From NCBI GenBank assembly GCA_002343325.1, contig DDSG01000025.1, forward strand, positions 1 to 25,627: DNA of 25,627 nt, given 5' to 3'. The stretch is from Phycisphaerales bacterium UBA2396. Its GTDB lineage: Bacteria; Planctomycetota; Phycisphaerae; Phycisphaerales; UBA1924. Shown piece by piece: positions 1 through 6,752 of this stretch (position 1 is the first letter of the stretch; the number at the start of each line of letters is the position of its first letter). A model generated the notes under the pieces. That model ran no database searches and was not told the origin of the DNA. It was given only the letters and a program-made list of their open reading frames with translations. The translations under genes and the position numbers were made by a program.

Positions 1-1442
1 GGCGTGGGGTGCGGGCGGGTGTTGCCGGAACCCGCGCGCAGTTCGAGCACGATGGGCCCCGAGCGAGGGTCGACCTGAGCCACCGCGGTCTCGTGCGGGC
101 CGTCCGGGGTGATCGTCCAGCGCACGCCCGGGCTGTAGAGGACCAGCGGGTCCGCGGCACCTTCGACGCTGAGTCCCGAGTCGTCGGGGACCAGTCGCGT
201 GGGTGTTCTCGCAAAGTCTAGACGAGGCGCAAAGCGGATCTCGCAGGGCTCGGTTCCCTCGATCACACGAACGAGGTCGGATCGACCTGCGATCTGAAAG
301 GTCCGGCCGAAGCCCGCGTCGAGGTAGTCGGTAATGCACAGCCCGGGCCAGGCGGTCGTGAGCACCATCGACGCGCCCTCGTAGCGTTGAACGGGCGGGT
401 TGTGGTCTGCGACGGGAGAAATCGAGAAGAAGCCGGCGCCGGGCCCGCCGAGCAGTTCGGCGAAAATAGCGGGGGAATCGAGGCGTGGCAGGCACAGCCA
501 GACGACCGAGCCTTTGGGATCAACCAGAGCGCCGGTGCGCTGATCGGAGAGGAAGGAGTGCGCGTTGATGGGGAGCAGGCGTCTGTCCCCAAGCCATGCC
601 GAGCGCTCGAAGGCGAGGCGTTCGAGCACGCCGGCGACGTCTTCGATGCCCGCGACGCGGTGCGATGCTCTGGTGCTTCCCGGGCCGACCTTGACGCCCA
701 CGTCACCGGCGGAAAGCACTGCGAAGGCGTGCTCGTCCGTGAGGTCATCGCCGATGAAGATGGCGTTGGTTGAGCCGCAGCGTCGCCTGACGCGCGCGAG
801 CCCGTCGCCCTTGGTCGCCTTGCCGATGAGAAGTTCGACCACCATCGAACCCAGGCGACGCGTGAGCAGCGGGAAACGATCGGCGACCTCACCCGCGGCG
901 GCAACGGCGGCGGGGGCGATCGCCTCCGGCGCGGCCCGGTAGTGGAACGCCACCGAGGTTGGCTTGCGCTCAACGAGGCACCCCTGGTGCTCCGCCGCGA
1001 TTCGATCAAAGGCGAGAGCGGCGTCGGCGAGCATCGACATCGTCTCGGGCGGGATGCTCTGGGGCGTCTCGCCCTCGATCTCCGAGCCGTGCGTGCCGAC
1101 GAGCCTGGCATCGAGGTCGCCGCCCAGGCGGCGGCGCAGATCGGCGAGCGGTCGTCCTGAGACGACCGCGACGCGAGTGTGCGGGAGCGATGCCAGAGTG
1201 TGGAGAGCGGCGAGCGAGCGAGGATCGGCCGCCGCCGCGGCTGGGTCGTTGACGAAGGGGGAGAGCGTCCCGTCGAAATCGGTCGCGACGAGGAGAACGG
1301 GCGAGCGAGCGATGAGCGTCAGCGAGTCGGTCAGCCCCCGCTCCAGCGGTGGGGGAGGCGACGACGAAGGGGCCTGGGCGCCCGCACGTTGCGCGAGTGC
1401 TCCGGCCCATGGGAGCAAGGTGTACCAGGATGATCCATCCAT
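1..1442 (-). CDS. otsB: Trehalose-phosphatase fused to a GH15-type N-terminal domain (partial, runs off left edge)
   Basis: The frame is open from ATG at 1442 to the window edge (480 residues, no stop). Residues about 45-275 are a HAD-type trehalose-6-phosphate phosphatase: nucleophile motif DFDGT (D55, D57), a VVSGR motif, and the late acidic motif GDDLTDEHAF near residue 230. From about residue 280 the sequence changes to the start of a glycoside hydrolase family 15 protein, with WLGD, then INAHSFLSDQRTGALVDP and VVWLCLPRLDSP, the usual N-terminal beta-sandwich of GH15 glucoamylase/trehalase-type enzymes. Known chemistry of the parts: OtsB removes phosphate from trehalose-6-phosphate; GH15 enzymes cleave alpha-glucosides, including trehalose. 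The catalytic GH15 barrel would lie outside the window. Start chosen at 1442 because AAGG lies 7 nt upstream and the LysR gene begins 44 bp away on the other strand. No signal peptide, so cytoplasmic. The family call for the first half is firm; for the second half it is good but incomplete. Confidence 0.88.
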   Translation of the reverse strand, partial: MDGSSWYTLLPWAGALAQRAGAQAPSSSPPPPLERGLTDSLTLIARSPVLLVATDFDGTLSPFVNDPAAAAADPRSLAALHTLASLPHTRVAVVSGRPLADLRRRLGGDLDARLVGTHGSEIEGETPQSIPPETMSMLADAALAFDRIAAEHQGCLVERKPTSVAFHYRAAPEAIAPAAVAAAGEVADRFPLLTRRLGSMVVELLIGKATKGDGLARVRRRCGSTNAIFIGDDLTDEHAFAVLSAGDVGVKVGPGSTRASHRVAGIEDVAGVLERLAFERSAWLGDRRLLPINAHSFLSDQRTGALVDPKGSVVWLCLPRLDSPAIFAELLGGPGAGFFSISPVADHNPPVQRYEGASMVLTTAWPGLCITDYLDAGFGRTFQIAGRSDLVRVIEGTEPCEIRFAPRLDFARTPTRLVPDDSGLSVEGAADPLVLYSPGVRWTITPDGPHETAVAQVDPRSGPIVLELRAGSGNTRPHPT

Positions 1443-1451
1443 GACAAAGCC

Positions 1452-1480
1452 TTGACCCGAGGTCTTGCCGGGGCTACGAC
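1452..1480 (+). promoter_or_regulatory. Promoter of the NhaR-like LysR gene, leaderless
   Basis: A -35 element TTGACC (1452-1457) and a -10 element TACGAC (1475-1480) are spaced exactly 17 bp apart. The start codon of the LysR gene follows only 6 nt after the -10, so transcription would begin at or next to the A of ATG. No Shine-Dalgarno sequence is present. The -35 overlaps an inverted repeat GACC-CGA-GGTC (1454-1464), a possible operator for the regulator itself or for the divergent otsB gene. Confidence 0.55.
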
Positions 1481-1486
1481 GAATCC

Positions 1487-2464
1487 ATGAAATCTGCCAT
1501 AGGCATTCCCGATGACAGCGTGCGGCTGGCCGGCCTGAATCTGAACCACTTGCTCTACTTCTGGGCCGTCGGACGAACGGGCAGCGTGACGAAGGCCGCC
1601 GCCGCGATGCGTGTCGCACAGCCGACCATTTCCGAGCAGGTGCGGAGGCTTGAAGATCGGCTCGGCGCGATGCTCTTCGAGCGAAGCCGGCGTGGCGTTC
1701 GGCTGACGCCCGCCGGCGATCGGGTGATGCGCTATGCCGAGGAGGTCGTCGGAATCTGCACGGAGCTGACGGCGGCGATCCCGCTGCGGAAGTACGCCGA
1801 GCCCAGACCGCTGACGATCGGTGCTGCGGATGCGGTGCCCAAGCTCATTGTGCGGGCGGTGATCGAGCACTGCTGGCGGGGTGATCCCACGGTGAGGGTG
1901 CTCTGTCGCGAGTGGCGCATCGATCATCTTCTGGCGGAACTCACGCTCCATCGCCTTGACGCCGTGATCATGGATTCGCCCGTGGAGAGCGACCACGTCC
2001 CACGATTGACAAGTCACCTGGCGGGGTCGTCGATGATCGGGATCGCCGCCGCGGGCCCGCTCGCCAGGAGGCTCAAGGCCGGCCTCCCGAAGTCCCTCCA
2101 CGGAGCACCGATCGGCCTGCCTGCTCCGGGGTCTCATCTGAGACAGATGCTCGATCGCTGGTTCGAGCAGCACCGCATCCGTCCGAAAGTCGTGCTCGAA
2201 GCAGAGGACCGTTCCAACCTCCACTACTTCGCGCAGGCGGGGCACGGCGCGATTCCCTTCGCACTATCGACCGCCGGCGTCCTGCTTCCATCTTTCGGCC
2301 TGACGAGCATCGGGCGATTGCCCGGGCTTCGGGAGGAGTACTACATCGTGATGGTCGACCGTCCCAGGCAGCACCCCGCGGCCGCGGCGATGCGGGCCGA
2401 CCTCGCCGCCGGGCCCATTCTGCCGATGGACCGCTCGCCCTCCACCCGGGCCCGTCGGAGATAG
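1487..2464 (+). CDS. LysR-family transcriptional regulator, NhaR-like
   Basis: A 325-residue protein with an N-terminal winged helix-turn-helix (about residues 15-75). It opens with HLLYFWAVGRTGSVTKAA, closely matching the HLYYFW...GSV..AA start of E. coli NhaR, and continues with AQPTISEQVRRLEDRLG and LFERSRRGVRLTPAG, the classic LysR recognition helix and wing. The effector domain also resembles NhaR: it has IGAADAVPKLIVRAVI, a LDAVIMDSPVES segment and a C-terminal EEYYIVMVDRPRQHPA. NhaR in E. coli responds to sodium and activates nhaA; no antiporter is visible here, so the target is unknown. It is divergent from the trehalose-phosphatase fusion, a usual arrangement for a LysR regulator and its target. 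The last 12 or so residues are an Arg-rich tail. Confidence 0.9.
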   Translation: MKSAIGIPDDSVRLAGLNLNHLLYFWAVGRTGSVTKAAAAMRVAQPTISEQVRRLEDRLGAMLFERSRRGVRLTPAGDRVMRYAEEVVGICTELTAAIPLRKYAEPRPLTIGAADAVPKLIVRAVIEHCWRGDPTVRVLCREWRIDHLLAELTLHRLDAVIMDSPVESDHVPRLTSHLAGSSMIGIAAAGPLARRLKAGLPKSLHGAPIGLPAPGSHLRQMLDRWFEQHRIRPKVVLEAEDRSNLHYFAQAGHGAIPFALSTAGVLLPSFGLTSIGRLPGLREEYYIVMVDRPRQHPAAAAMRADLAAGPILPMDRSPSTRARRR

Positions 2465-2473
2465 TCTTCGTGA

Positions 2474-2479
2474 TAGGCT
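2474..2479 (+). promoter_or_regulatory. Putative -10 element of the creatininase-family gene, leaderless
   Basis: TAGGCT, preceded by TGA (extended -10-like), ends 8 nt before the ATG at 2488. It begins 10 bp after the stop of the LysR gene. No convincing -35 and no Shine-Dalgarno sequence is seen. It follows the same TANNNT-N6..9-start pattern as several other genes in the window. Confidence 0.4.
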
Positions 2480-2487
2480 GCGGCGGT

Positions 2488-3258
2488 ATGAGCAACGATT
2501 CGCGACCCTATGTGCTCTCCGAGATCTGCTGGCCGCCCGCCGAGTTGTACCCCGTCGCCGTACTCCCCTGGGGAGCGACAGAGGCGCACAACCGACACCT
2601 GCCTTATGGCACGGACACGATCATGGTGGAGCGAGTCGCGCACGAGGCCGCCCGCATCGCGTGGGATAGGGGGGCTCGGCCGATCGTGCTTCCCGCGATC
2701 CCGCTGGGCGTGCAGACGGGGCAGGCCGACATACCGCTGTGCCTGAACATGAATCCCTCGACGCAGGCGAGCCTGCTGGCCGACCTTGCCGCGAGCCTTG
2801 AGCCGCACGGCGTGCGTTCGCTGGTGGTCCTCAACGGGCACGGGGGGAACGAGTTTCGATCGATCGTGCGCGAGTTGCAGCCTCGGACGGGCGTGTTCCT
2901 GTGCGTCGCGAACTGGTGGAAGGCCGCCGATCACCGTGTGTTCGCCGAGCCGGGCGACCACGCGGGCGAGCTGGAGACGAGCGTGATGATGCATGTCGCG
3001 CCGGAACTGGTGCGTACGCTCGAGTCGGCCGGCCGGGGCGCTGAACGACGCATGAAGCCCCGCGCCTTCCGCGACGGCTGGGCCTGGGCGCCGAGGCGGT
3101 GGTCGTCGGCCACGGCGGACACGGGCATCGGCGATCCGCGCGCGTCGACCGCGGAGAATGGGCGAGCGTTCTTTGACGAAGCGGCCCGCTCGATCGCGGG
3201 GCTGATCGTCGATCTGGCGAACACGACGCCGGAATCGTTGTACGAAGAGAGCCCCTGA
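2488..3258 (+). CDS. Creatininase-family amidohydrolase
   Basis: A 256-residue cytoplasmic protein of the creatininase/creatinine amidohydrolase family (metal-dependent amide hydrolases, including MftE and the enzyme that opens the FAPy intermediate in riboflavin/F420 synthesis). Visible metal-site motifs: PWGATEAHNRHLPYGTD (E32, H34, H37, D43), NGHGGNE (H118) and GDHAGELETS (H158, E163). All usual ligands appear to be kept, so an active enzyme is expected. Substrate cannot be told from sequence. It lies 23 bp after the LysR gene on the same strand. ATG at 2488 is preferred over the in-frame GTG at 2470 because that GTG falls upstream of and within the putative -10 region and adds six residues that do not look like the family. 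Confidence 0.88.
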   Translation: MSNDSRPYVLSEICWPPAELYPVAVLPWGATEAHNRHLPYGTDTIMVERVAHEAARIAWDRGARPIVLPAIPLGVQTGQADIPLCLNMNPSTQASLLADLAASLEPHGVRSLVVLNGHGGNEFRSIVRELQPRTGVFLCVANWWKAADHRVFAEPGDHAGELETSVMMHVAPELVRTLESAGRGAERRMKPRAFRDGWAWAPRRWSSATADTGIGDPRASTAENGRAFFDEAARSIAGLIVDLANTTPESLYEESP

Positions 3259-3488
3259 TCCCTGCAGGAGACGCCGAAGGGCTCTGGGAGTTGGTTCATC
3301 GCGGGAGGCGAGAGTGGTCAGCAAGAGTCGGTAGGGCGTTCAGCGGCTAGAGCCTTGGAGGATACCGCCTCTCCGGGGCGGCAGGCTTGAAGGCGGACGA
3401 TCGTGAGCGTTGTGACGGATCGTCAGACGGATACGCACGTGAAAGAGGCATGCTGTACGCTGATGTCTCAAGTCGAAGGAGAGAAGTC

Positions 3489-4151
3489 ATGAGTGGATCA
3501 AGCACTGGGATGGCACTTGTCGCATGTGCCCTCGCACTTCCCGCGTGTGGACAGGTGGTCAATGTCGATGCACGGCATTATGGATACGCCTTTCCCACAG
3601 ATCCTGCACCGCAGATTGGGCAGTTGATCGTGCCCATTTCGAACGCGCCGGACGGAAGGCTCAAGCAACTGGCGCTGCCCGCGGGCACGTATGAGGTATC
3701 AAACGCCGCAGGGCTGCCTGGTGCTGATCCGGGCTTTGTCGCGTGGAATTACAGCGCGGGCTGGGTCTGGTCGATCGTGATCTGTGATGATGTGACGCGG
3801 CGCGTTGTGTTCTACGCCGACGCGGGAGGCGTTCGCGGCAGCGCGGTTGAGATCGCCAACGATCCGGCTGTCCAGAATGTTCGTGGGACATTCACGCTCG
3901 CTTCGGCGACCACAATCGACCTGATGATCCGTGACTACTTCCTGCCCGACAACCAGGGCGGTGTCGCGGTGCTCATCTCTCGCGTCTGCGCTGCGGATTA
4001 CAACGGCGACGGCTTCGTCGACTTCTTCGACTACGCCGACTTCTCAGAGGACTTTGAGACCGGCGACCTCCGGGCCGACTTCAACGGCGATGGCTTCATT
4101 GACTTCTTTGACTACGCGGACTTCTCGCAGGCGTTCGAAGGCGGCTGCTAG
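3489..4151 (+). CDS. Secreted protein with C-terminal GC-type dockerin-like pair
   Basis: A 220-residue protein. The start at 3489 has a strong Shine-Dalgarno AAGGAG (3476-3481) 7 nt upstream. Residues 8-21 form a hydrophobic signal segment ending ALPACG, which could be a signal peptidase I site or a weak lipobox (C20); unusually there is no Lys/Arg before it. An in-frame ATG at 3450 would supply an Arg-rich n-region but lacks a good ribosome site. The middle (about 25-165) is a small beta-rich domain that I do not recognise. Residues 169-186 and 196-213 are two near-identical Ca-binding loops (DYNGDGFVDFFDYADF and DFNGDGFIDFFDYADF), dockerin type I-like, and the protein ends EGGC. Secreted proteins of Phycisphaerae commonly end in such a dockerin-like domain with terminal Gly-Cys, thought to be an anchoring or sorting signal. 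Function of the cargo domain unknown. Confidence 0.78.
   Translation: MSGSSTGMALVACALALPACGQVVNVDARHYGYAFPTDPAPQIGQLIVPISNAPDGRLKQLALPAGTYEVSNAAGLPGADPGFVAWNYSAGWVWSIVICDDVTRRVVFYADAGGVRGSAVEIANDPAVQNVRGTFTLASATTIDLMIRDYFLPDNQGGVAVLISRVCAADYNGDGFVDFFDYADFSEDFETGDLRADFNGDGFIDFFDYADFSQAFEGGC
3993..4127 (+). repeat. Tandem dockerin-like repeat, 81-bp period
   Basis: Two copies of an 18-codon calcium-loop unit start at 3993 and 4074, exactly 27 codons apart. Fifteen of 18 residues are identical and the DNA is also very similar (most differences are third-base changes such as GAC/GAT and TTC/TTT), which fits a fairly recent internal duplication under purifying selection. Confidence 0.85.
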
Positions 4152-4229
4152 TCGTGCCTCCAGTTCAGGGCGAACGGCCGAGCGGAGAGCCCCCCTCTCA
4201 GAAGCAGCAACGAATCGCGTCGCTCAACG

Positions 4230-4257
4230 AAAACAGCCCTTGCATTCGCAAGGGCTG
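4230..4257 (-). terminator. Rho-independent terminator of the tRNA-Ser gene
   Basis: Perfect 10-bp stem CAGCCCTTGC / GCAAGGGCTG with a 4-nt loop (4234-4257). Read on the minus strand the stem is followed by TTTTCGTT, a typical U-tract, 7 nt beyond the 3' end of tRNA-Ser. On the plus strand the stem is followed by CTTGAAG, so it would be at most a weak terminator for the dockerin gene. Confidence 0.8.
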
Positions 4258-4264
4258 CTTGAAG

Positions 4265-4353
4265 CGGAGAGGGGGGGATTCGAACCCCCGAGAAGGATTA
4301 CTCCCTCTGCCGGTTTTCGAAACCGGTCCTTTCAACCACTCAGGCACCTCTCC
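4265..4353 (-). tRNA. tRNA-Ser, anticodon CGA
   Basis: An 89-nt class II tRNA. Acceptor stem GGAGAGG/CCTCTCC, discriminator G, D arm with GAGTGGTTGAAAGG, anticodon stem CCGGT/ACCGG with 7-nt loop TTCGAAA (anticodon CGA, reads UCG), a long variable arm (AGAGGGAGTAATCCTTCTC) and T arm GGGGG-TTCGAAT-CCCCC. The 3' CCA is not encoded (CTTC follows the discriminator), so CCA must be added by nucleotidyltransferase. A TACACT hexamer (4360-4365) lies 6 nt upstream and could be its -10. Confidence 0.95.
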
Positions 4354-4421
4354 GTCGGGAGTGTAAGCCGCCATCGCCGCCGCGGCGAGTGTGCGAGGTC
4401 AAAACGGCGGGGAGGAACGGG

Positions 4422-5054
4422 TTACCGGCGGGCGGCGGCCAGCGCCTGTGCGAGCGCGGCCAAGAGCGCCTCGGGCTCTTCCATCCGCCCCACGCCGACG
4501 GTGCGGCACGCCTGCCACCCGTCGGCCGGGCCCACCATGGTGAACCCGTCCGACGCCAGTGTCTCCACGTTGCGTTGCGTGGCGGGCTGGGCCCACATGA
4601 CGGCGTTCATCGCCGGGGCCAGCAGCACCGGCGTGCGGGATCGGTCCACAGCGGAGAGGATCAGCGTCACCACGTCGTCCGCGCGGCCGCAGGCCAGACG
4701 GGACAGCGTGTCCATCGAGCACGGGGCGACGATGGCGGCGTCGAGCGAGCCGGCCGTGGCGATGTGCTGCGGGTCGTGGGACTCAACATGCTCCCACGCC
4801 GACGTATACACGGGTCGGCCCGAAAGCGCCTGAAACGTCAGCGGCGTGACGAAGCGAGTGGCCGCCGGGGTCATGGCGACCGTAACCTTGGCCCCCGCCT
4901 GGGCGAGGCGAGAAACCAGCATCGCCGTCTTGTACGCGGCGATCCCGCCCGTGACGCCGACAAGAATGCGAGCGTCCGCGAACACCGCGTGGGCGTCGCT
5001 GTTCTTGGCTCTGGCGGTGGGGGTGCCCGAGGTTGGTCGAGTGCGCTTGGCCAT
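4422..5054 (-). CDS. coaC: Phosphopantothenoylcysteine decarboxylase (stand-alone CoaC)
   Basis: A 210-residue flavoprotein of the HFCD family. It decarboxylates 4'-phosphopantothenoylcysteine to 4'-phosphopantetheine in coenzyme A synthesis. Visible motifs: flavin-binding GVTGGIAAYK (33-42), the catalytic His in QHIATA (H97), substrate-binding APAMN (N150), and the flexible-loop QACRTVGVGRM with the catalytic Cys (C183). Most bacteria carry CoaB (synthetase) fused at the C-terminus, about 400 residues in all; here the protein stops right after the CoaC domain, so CoaB must be elsewhere. It follows rpoZ by 28 bp in the same direction, the conserved rpoZ-coaBC gene order. ATG at 5054 is preferred; a TTG directly before it is also in frame. 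An N-terminal extension of about 25 polar residues precedes the fold. Confidence 0.9.
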   Translation of the reverse strand: MAKRTRPTSGTPTARAKNSDAHAVFADARILVGVTGGIAAYKTAMLVSRLAQAGAKVTVAMTPAATRFVTPLTFQALSGRPVYTSAWEHVESHDPQHIATAGSLDAAIVAPCSMDTLSRLACGRADDVVTLILSAVDRSRTPVLLAPAMNAVMWAQPATQRNVETLASDGFTMVGPADGWQACRTVGVGRMEEPEALLAALAQALAAARR

Positions 5055-5082
5055 CAACGGCTCGGGTCACATCCGGACACGA

Positions 5083-5322
5083 TCAGAGGATCGCCGTCTC
5101 GGTTTCCGGGCGGGAGTTGAGCTGCCCCGGGTCAAAGTCGAGGGAGATCTTGTCCTGCAGGATCTCTTCGATCACGATCTCAAGGTCGGTCCGGCCTTCG
5201 CGCTCGACGAGCGGGCGCGAGCCCTCCATGAGCTGGACCAGTCGCCGCTGGATCAGGGCGCACAGCTTGAACCGTCCGCCGACCTTCTCGACAATCTCGT
5301 CGCTCTTGAGTGCTTCGATCAT
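5083..5322 (-). CDS. rpoZ: RNA polymerase omega subunit
   Basis: A 79-residue protein. Residues 1-60 match the omega fold: MIEALKSDEIVEKVGGRFKL, the conserved LIQRRLVQLMEGSRPLV, and DLEIVIEEILQDKI. Omega binds the beta' C-terminus and helps RNA polymerase assembly. The start at 5322 is chosen because homology begins there and GAGG lies about 12 nt upstream; the same frame is open further upstream but those residues look non-coding. First gene of the rpoZ-coaC pair; gmk, often upstream in other bacteria, is not here. Confidence 0.88.
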   Translation of the reverse strand: MIEALKSDEIVEKVGGRFKLCALIQRRLVQLMEGSRPLVEREGRTDLEIVIEEILQDKISLDFDPGQLNSRPETETAIL

Positions 5323-5391
5323 GGTTCGCAATAACCTCGGGTACTTCGGAACCCGCGAGTTCGGTGGAACCGCGCCGGGCTTCGAGCAGCG

Positions 5392-5421
5392 ATAGTATGG
5401 TGGGACCCGGGCTCGGGGCAA
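5392..5421 (-). promoter_or_regulatory. Putative promoter of rpoZ-coaC
   Basis: On the minus strand TTGCCC (5421-5416) is separated by 18 bp from TACTAT (5397-5392). Transcription would start near 5385 and give a leader of about 60 nt before the rpoZ ATG at 5322. No other good sigma-70-like pair was seen in the 281-bp divergent gap 5323-5603. Confidence 0.45.
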
Positions 5422-5603
5422 TGGTCGGGTTCTGTTGCCCCCAGAGACCGGTTCGGATCGCTCTTTGCCCATCTCACGCTCACGGCCGGCCGACTTGTAC
5501 GGGTCCGGCGGTGATCGGGGTTGTGGGCCATCGGCAACTGCACTCCCATGGCTTTACGGGCACCTTCCCCGAGCGGGTCGCCCAGCACTGTCAAGGCGGA
5601 CAC

Positions 5604-6227
5604 ATGAAGTCGGACTGGAAACGCGGCGACTGGGTCAGCCATTCCGGGCGTCCGGAGTGGGGCTCGGGTCAGGTCGTCTCGGCCGAGGGGATCACCCAGG
5701 ACGGCCGCAAGTGCCAGAGGCTCAGCGTTCGCTTCGATCGGGCCGGGCTCAAGACCCTTTCCACCGCGTTCGCGGACCTTCGCCCCAGCACCCCCAACGC
5801 GCCCCAGTCCGTGCTGAGCGAGGCCAAGCCCTTCGACCTCTCCGCTCTGAACGAGCCTGATCCGCCCCGGGCCGACATGAACGAACTGCGCAAGGCGCTC
5901 ACGACCCTTCCGGAAGAGTGCACCGACCCGTTCCTCTCTCTTGGGCGGAGGTTCGAGAACACGCTGGCCCTCTCCCGCTTCACGGGGCATGGTGGGTCGC
6001 TGCTCGATTGGGCGTCCACCCGCACCGGGCTCAGGGATCCGCTCTCGTGCTTCAGCCGGCACGAGCTCGAGGCGTTCTACGCCCAGTTCCGGATGGCCGC
6101 CGAGGCCCATCTCCGCAAGCTCACGCCCGAGATCCGCAAGAAGGACCCCGCCGCCGCCGCCCAGATCGAGTCCAAGCTCGCGTCGCCGGCACGCACCATG
6201 CTGCAGCGTTCCATCGGCGGTCGTTGA
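5604..6227 (+). CDS. DUF3553-domain protein
   Basis: A 207-residue protein. The N-terminal 50 or so residues match DUF3553: WKRGDWVSHSGRPEWGSGQV followed by LSVRFDRAGLKTL, a small SH3-like or CarD/TRCF-like barrel motif with the usual GDxVxHxxxPxWGxGxV. This domain is found alone in some proteins and at the C-terminus of some UvrD-like helicases. The rest (about 60-207) is predominantly helical and I do not recognise it. Start at 5604: AAGGCGG lies 6-10 nt upstream and homology begins within the first few residues; the frame stays open far upstream but without a site. No signal peptide. Role unknown; by analogy with CarD-type barrels a nucleic-acid or RNA polymerase partner is possible, but this is only inference. 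Confidence 0.72.
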   Translation: MKSDWKRGDWVSHSGRPEWGSGQVVSAEGITQDGRKCQRLSVRFDRAGLKTLSTAFADLRPSTPNAPQSVLSEAKPFDLSALNEPDPPRADMNELRKALTTLPEECTDPFLSLGRRFENTLALSRFTGHGGSLLDWASTRTGLRDPLSCFSRHELEAFYAQFRMAAEAHLRKLTPEIRKKDPAAAAQIESKLASPARTMLQRSIGGR

Positions 6228-6459
6228 CGCCCCGCCACGCGCCCGCGCACACCCCAAAGACCCGGCATCCCGCAGACGCCCTTCGCCCGCCACACGGCAG
6301 GCCCGGGCACCCCGCGCACACCGCTGATTCTCGGCCCTTCGCCTGCGTCCACCCCGCCGCACGGGCTGGCACGCCCGCCGGGCATCGTCGTTGATTGGTG
6401 TTTCCCTGCCGCCGCGGGTTTGGACGCCCGGGCGAACTCAAAGACAGGGAGAGAGAGAC

Positions 6460-6735
6460 ATGAGCGAGCAGGAGTTCCAGACGAAGCTCAACGAACTGGT
6501 CAGCCAGATCAACACGCTCCCCGAGCAGGAGCGAGGCCCGTTGGAGCAGCTCGCCCAGGAGACGCGCAATCGCCATGACGCGATGAAGAAGACGATCGCG
6601 GACCTTCAGGAGTCGCTCGACTACCTGCGACTGTCGATCAAGTACCTCGTCTTTGATCTCGAGGCAACCCGCCGCGAGAACGAGTACCTCCGCCGCCTTC
6701 TCGAGAAGCAGGCCAACGGCGGGCAGGAGGAATAA
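6460..6735 (+). CDS. Small coiled-coil protein, unknown function
   Basis: A 91-residue, highly charged, all-helical protein. ATG at 6460 with Shine-Dalgarno AGGGAG (6446-6451) 8 nt upstream. Heptad-like spacing of Leu/Ile runs through almost the full length (for example LNELVSQINTLPEQE and LQESLDYLRLSIKYLVFDLE), broken once by a Pro near residue 21; it suggests a helical hairpin or antiparallel coiled coil. No signal peptide, no Cys. The upstream 232-bp gap (6228-6459) is C-rich on the plus strand and holds nothing I can name. Function unknown; codon use is like that of the neighbours and the ribosome site is good, so it is very likely real. Confidence 0.75.
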   Translation: MSEQEFQTKLNELVSQINTLPEQERGPLEQLAQETRNRHDAMKKTIADLQESLDYLRLSIKYLVFDLEATRRENEYLRRLLEKQANGGQEE

Positions 6736-6752
6736 TCACGCCGGCGCGGGCG

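Noticed and set aside
263..1111. 282-codon open frame on the minus strand
   Set aside because: It lies in a different frame from the trehalose-phosphatase fusion and has Ser/Arg/Pro-rich composition typical of a shadow frame in GC-rich DNA.
3345..3392. Hairpin CCGCC/GGCGG upstream of the dockerin gene
   Set aside because: Only 5 bp and no U-tract; expected by chance in DNA of this composition.
3387..3488. Longer start for the dockerin protein
   Set aside because: The Shine-Dalgarno at 3476 fits ATG 3489 exactly and the upstream residues are charged and not signal-like; 3450 remains only an alternative.
5310..5603. Upstream extension of the DUF3553 gene to 5310
   Set aside because: It would overlap rpoZ and its promoter; homology and a ribosome site begin at 5604.
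6228..6459. C-rich 232-bp gap
   Set aside because: Low-complexity but without a clear repeat unit, hairpin with U-tract, or conserved element that I could support.
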